A DNA stretch of 64,000 bases, taken from the NCBI RefSeq assembly GCF_014641455.1, contig NZ_BMHT01000005.1:499357-563356 (forward strand), in the 5' to 3' direction. Below are positions 61,254 through 64,000 of this stretch, in pieces; position 1 is the stretch's first letter; every line of letters begins with the position of its first letter. The notes under the pieces were generated by a model. That model worked only from the letters and a program-made list of their open reading frames with translations. It had not been told where the DNA came from and did no database searches. Both the position numbers and the translations under genes were made by a program. The stretch comes from Hymenobacter cavernae (GTDB taxonomy: Bacteria; Bacteroidota; Bacteroidia; Cytophagales; Hymenobacteraceae).

Positions 61254-62531
61254 ATGCTCGACCGTCAAGTCGCTCCTCTCGTTCAGCCGTTGGCCAGTGT
61301 AACGCTGCCGGCGGCTGATGTTTTTTCATTACCTAATGGCGCTAGGCTGCACATCATGCGCAACAACGCCCAACCTGTTGTACGTCTTCAGGTGGTATTT
61401 CCAGCTGGGAAATGGTACGATCCAGCCTCCGGCGTGTCGTTGCTCACAGCTCGTATGCTACTGGAAGGTACGCGCACGCGCACTGCTCGCCAGATTGCCG
61501 ATGAAGTCGCATTCTATGGGGCTTCTCTGGAGTGCGAGCAAGGCTTTGACCGTGCCACGCTTACACTCTACTGTCTCGCCCGTCATCTTGAGCAGCTTAT
61601 GCCTCTAGTGGTAGATGTTATCACTGAGCCAGTATTCCCATGTGCTGAGTTCGACTTAGCAAAAACCCGTACTATCCAAAACATACGGATTGAGCGTCAA
61701 AAAACCAGCTACCTAGCTGCTGAGCGGTTTTCGCACAATCTGTATGGACCAGCTCACCCTTATGGAGCTATTCTCGATGAAGCTATTTTTCAGGCTACTA
61801 CAACCACAGATATTGAGAACTTTCACCAGCACACCTATTTGCTAAGTAGTTCTGAAATATTCCTTTGTGGTGACGTAAGTGCTCAGCATGAAAAGCTACT
61901 CGCTCATTTACTTGGAGAGCAGTCTTCCTCCAATACTCCGTTAGTCATTGAGAAGACTAATCCTCAGCCGACGCTTACCCATGACCACGTTCTTTTAGCT
62001 GATAGTATCCAGTCCTCCCTACGTATCGGTCGGCTCTGGCCTAGCTCTAATCACCCAGACAATCATTTTTTACAAGTATTGGTCAAAGTACTAGGCGGGT
62101 ACTTTGGTTCTCGCCTGATGAAGAATATTCGGGAGGATAAAGGCTATACCTATGGTATTTATGCCAGTGTTTCTCCTCGTGAACAGGCCACTGGCTTCAT
62201 TATTGGCGCCGATGTTAATGCAGAAAGTACCTCATCTGCTATAACAGAAATACATCGGGAATTGCAACGCCTTCAAGAAAAACTTATTCCTGTTGAGGAG
62301 TTACAAACAGTTAAGAACTACATGGCAGGCAAGTTCGCCAATGAGCTAAGTACAGTCTTTGAGCAATGTGATAAATATAAAACGCTGGTCTTTCAAAACT
62401 TACCCGTTTCTTATTACACAGATTTTCTTAATCAAATCGGATATGTAACCTCCAGAAAGCTTCAAGAGCTAGCTATACTATATCTATCACCAGCTAGTAT
62501 GATTGAAGTAATATCTGGTCCTTCACGTTAA
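61254..62531 (+). CDS. M16-family peptidase homologue lacking the zinc motif
   Basis: A 425-residue protein with two M16 domains. Domain 1 (about 20-210) has PNGARLHIMRNNAQPVVRLQVVFPAGKWYDP, but where active enzymes carry HxxEH it reads LLTARMLLEGTRTRTARQI, so catalysis is not expected. Domain 2 has the R/Y region FGSRLMKNIREDKGYTYGIYAS. This is the pattern of the non-catalytic partner of heterodimeric M16 proteins; the active partner would be elsewhere, as no second M16 gene is in this window. There is no signal peptide. The 3' third (about 61750-62530) is markedly AT-richer than the 5' part. Confidence 0.85.
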   Translation: MLDRQVAPLVQPLASVTLPAADVFSLPNGARLHIMRNNAQPVVRLQVVFPAGKWYDPASGVSLLTARMLLEGTRTRTARQIADEVAFYGASLECEQGFDRATLTLYCLARHLEQLMPLVVDVITEPVFPCAEFDLAKTRTIQNIRIERQKTSYLAAERFSHNLYGPAHPYGAILDEAIFQATTTTDIENFHQHTYLLSSSEIFLCGDVSAQHEKLLAHLLGEQSSSNTPLVIEKTNPQPTLTHDHVLLADSIQSSLRIGRLWPSSNHPDNHFLQVLVKVLGGYFGSRLMKNIREDKGYTYGIYASVSPREQATGFIIGADVNAESTSSAITEIHRELQRLQEKLIPVEELQTVKNYMAGKFANELSTVFEQCDKYKTLVFQNLPVSYYTDFLNQIGYVTSRKLQELAILYLSPASMIEVISGPSR

Positions 62532-62672
62532 CATTCAATATCCTTTAGCAGCAGAAGGCGAATCCTTATTATATCTAGTGCTGATCTGTCCCCGTAAAAT
62601 GTACGCTTCCCGAAATAGCGAGCCAGTAGTGAGTAGAGAAAGCCGTAACTTTCACTACCTGACGACTTACGA

Positions 62673-62969
62673 ATGAAAAAGGGACGATTCAGCGAGGCCC
62701 AGATTGCGGCCATTCTGCAACAACAAGCCAGCGGGCAGACCGTCGCGCAAATCGTGCGGGAACACGGGCTGAGCGAGGCCACGTTTTATGCCTGGAAGAG
62801 CAAGTATGCGGGGGCGAGCGTGGCCGAGCCGACCCGGCTTAAGCACCTGGGAGACGAGAATCAGTGCCTCAAACAGATGTTCGCCGACCTGAGCTTAGAG
62901 AATCAAGCTATTAAGGAGATATTGCGAAAAAGTAGCCAGCGGCGCGGCGCCAGGCAGCGCAGGGCTTAG
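62673..62969 (+). CDS. IS407-group transposase OrfA
   Basis: A 98-residue helix-turn-helix protein of the HTH_Tnp_1 type: KKGRFSEAQIAAILQQQASG, the recognition-helix region REHGLSEATFYAWKSKYAG and a leucine-zipper-like tail (LGDENQCLKQMFADLSLENQAIKEIL). It binds the IS ends as part of the OrfAB transposase. The reading frame is intact although the rest of the element is damaged. Confidence 0.9.
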   Translation: MKKGRFSEAQIAAILQQQASGQTVAQIVREHGLSEATFYAWKSKYAGASVAEPTRLKHLGDENQCLKQMFADLSLENQAIKEILRKSSQRRGARQRRA

Positions 62970-63742
62970 TGAGTAAAGGCTAGAGCCAGCGGCGGGCGTG
63001 TGCACTAGTGGGACTTTCCCGTGGCAGCTACCACCAGGTAGGACAAAGGCGCAATGACGAGCCGGTGCAAGCCGCCCTGCGGGCATTAACCGGGCGGTAT
63101 CCGGGTTGGGGCTTCTGGAAACTGCATCACCGGTTGCGCAAAAATGGCCTGGTAATCAACCATAAACGCACATCGCGTATTTATCGAGCCCTGGCCCTGA
63201 ACCTACCCCGGCACCTAAAAACGCGTACCTGCTCGCGTCAAGCAGCCGTTAGTCGTACCGGGGGCTGCCAACGTGTGCTGGTCACTCGACTTCACCAGTG
63301 ACGTGCTGACGGACGGTCGTCGGTTCCAGACCCTGAACGTACTCGACGATTACAACCGCCAGTTGCTGGGCGTCGAAATTGACTTCTCGCTGCCCGCCGC
63401 TCGCGTCGTGAAGGTGCTGACGCGCTTGGTCGAGTACCACAGCCGTCCGGCGCGGCTGCGCATCGACAACGGGCCGGAGTTTGTTAGCGCCCGGTTGACC
63501 GAATGGTTCGAGGCGCAGGGGGTATCGCCCTGCACTGGATTCAGCCGGGCAAGCCGACGCAAAATGCCTATATCGAACGCTTCAACGGCTCATTTCGCCG
63601 CGAGCTGCTCGACGCTCACCTGTTCCGCTCGCTGGCCCATGTGCGCCAACTCGTGGAAGAATGGATGCTCGACTACAACACACAACGGCCCCACCAGGCA
63701 TTGCATTTTATGACCCCACTCGAATTTAAACAAGCGGCTTAA
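62969..63742 (+). pseudogene. IS407-group transposase OrfB, broken
   Basis: A conceptual rve-type DDE integrase spread over two frames. After a possible GTG at 62969 the frame meets a TAG at 62981, just before the conserved SQRRACALVGLSRGSYHQ. A shift near 63247-63252 moves the frame before the first catalytic region (CWSLDFTSDVL). A second shift near the G5 run at 63519-63523 moves it back before HWIQPGKPTQNAYIERFNGS. The catalytic residues (Asp in LDF, Asp in IDNGPEF, Glu in YIERF) are individually present. The product cannot be made without multiple corrections, so this copy should be immobile, barring sequencing error. Confidence 0.85.
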
Positions 63743-63764
63743 CCTCTGCCTACTACTTACTGGC

Positions 63765-64000
63765 TTATCGAACGGGGAAGCGTACAAGTAGCGGCCGGTA
63801 GCCGTTGCCGCAGTACTGACTGCCCCGGTCCGAATGGACTATCAGCCCCGCCGCTGGCTTTCGGCTCAACAGCGCCCGACGCAAGGCCGTGACCACCGAT
63901 TCCTCGGGCATGCTGCTCAGTACTTGCCACCCCACGACGTATTTGGTGTGCACATCCTGAAAAGCGGCCAGATACGCCCAATCGCCGTTTTGCAGCGGCA
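63765..64000 (-). pseudogene. Truncated IS3-family transposase OrfB (second element)
   Basis: On the minus strand a frame entering from the right edge encodes the integrase core of a different IS3-type OrfB: LQNGDWAYLAAFQDVHTKYVVGWQV, then GLIVHSDRGSQYCGNGYRPLL. After this the expected region leading to the catalytic Glu is missing: the frame runs into the terminal repeat of the IS407-group element (VRFPVR) and stops at 63765. The gene is thus cut at 63786/63787. The N-terminal part lies outside the window. The lost 3' part is not found on the other side of the IS407-group element. Confidence 0.85.

Larger units (their letters stand above)
62582..63786 (+). mobile_element. IS3-family (IS407-group) insertion sequence, degenerate
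   Basis: The left end probably starts at 62582 with TGATCTGTCCCCG, like IS407-group termini. The inner repeat TGTACGCTTCCC at 62600-62611 recurs inverted (GGGGAAGCGTACA) at 63774-63786, followed inward on both sides by similar CCAGTA(G/A)TGAGTAG-like sequence. The right end lacks the outer about 18 bases found on the left, so it appears truncated at the junction with another IS. No target duplication is recognisable. The element encodes an intact OrfA and a broken OrfB. It contains none of the CCTAGG words frequent in the rest of the window. Confidence 0.85.

Noticed and set aside
62920..62970. Programmed -1 frameshift site joining OrfA and OrfB
   Set aside because: The A5 run near 62927-62931 would lead the -1 frame straight into a TAG at 62933, and a further TAG occurs at 62981, so the expected signal is not functional in this copy.
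62597..63789. Target site duplication around the IS407-group element
   Set aside because: Bases next to either candidate left end do not match those right of the right end; the right end seems truncated.

Overview
The window looks like a chromosomal segment of a Hymenobacter-like member of the Bacteroidota (Cytophagales). The support is type IX secretion genes (porZ, porU, porV), cargo proteins with C-terminal T9SS sorting domains, TAnnTTTG-type promoter boxes, a Bacteroidota-style CcmB/C/D/E/F locus, and FKBP lipoproteins next to an nrnA-like gene. The species assignment is inference from gene content. GC is moderately high in the housekeeping genes and visibly lower inside the capsule cluster.

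Layout. 1-2.5 kb (+): the 3' end of a DHH phosphoesterase, then three FKBP-type prolyl isomerases. 2.6-6.9 kb (-): recO, porZ, thymidine kinase, a 2Fe-2S ferredoxin. 7-9.3 kb (+): a conserved protein of unknown function and a polytopic membrane protein. 9.3-15.2 kb (-): the rod-shape operon mreB-mreC-mreD-mrdA-rodA. 15.5-31.1 kb (-): an exopolysaccharide/capsule cluster. Its transcription order is initiating sugar transferase, Wza-like export protein, Wzc-like tyrosine kinase, Wzx flippase, Wzy-like polymerase, four glycosyltransferases, VanZ-like protein, WcaF-like acetyltransferase, WcaI-like glycosyltransferase. 31.9-38.4 kb (-): purH, an Omp85-like protein, a UbiA prenyltransferase, a cold-shock protein, a KdsC-like phosphatase, iscX, an Isc-type ferredoxin, a DUF2520 protein. 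38.6-43 kb (+): two paralogous T9SS cargo proteins. 43.2-48.1 kb (-): the cytochrome c maturation genes ccmF, E, D, C, B. 48.3-54.3 kb (-): a beta-helix T9SS cargo protein, a large propeller/barrel protein, an FAD oxidoreductase. 54.4-62.5 kb (+): an MBL hydrolase, pssA, porU, porV, an M16-like protein. 62.6-64 kb: a decayed IS407-group IS3 element abutting a second, truncated IS3-type transposase on the opposite strand.

How they fit together. PorU and PorV (sortase and shuttle) and PorZ act on the sorting domains of the cargo encoded at 38.6, 41.1 and 48.3 kb. The capsule cluster sits directly upstream of the cell-shape operon. purH, the rod operon, pssA and the Ccm genes are core housekeeping functions.

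Three signals are not explained by genes. First, the palindrome ACCTAGGT and its core CCTAGG are strongly over-represented through the native sequence but absent from the IS region. Second, several spacers between co-directional genes hold inverted repeats built from short units of about 7 nt, each spacer using a different word. Third, a spacer in the capsule cluster has three copies of one arm that could form two mutually exclusive hairpins. No tRNA, rRNA or CRISPR array was seen. All counts were made by eye.
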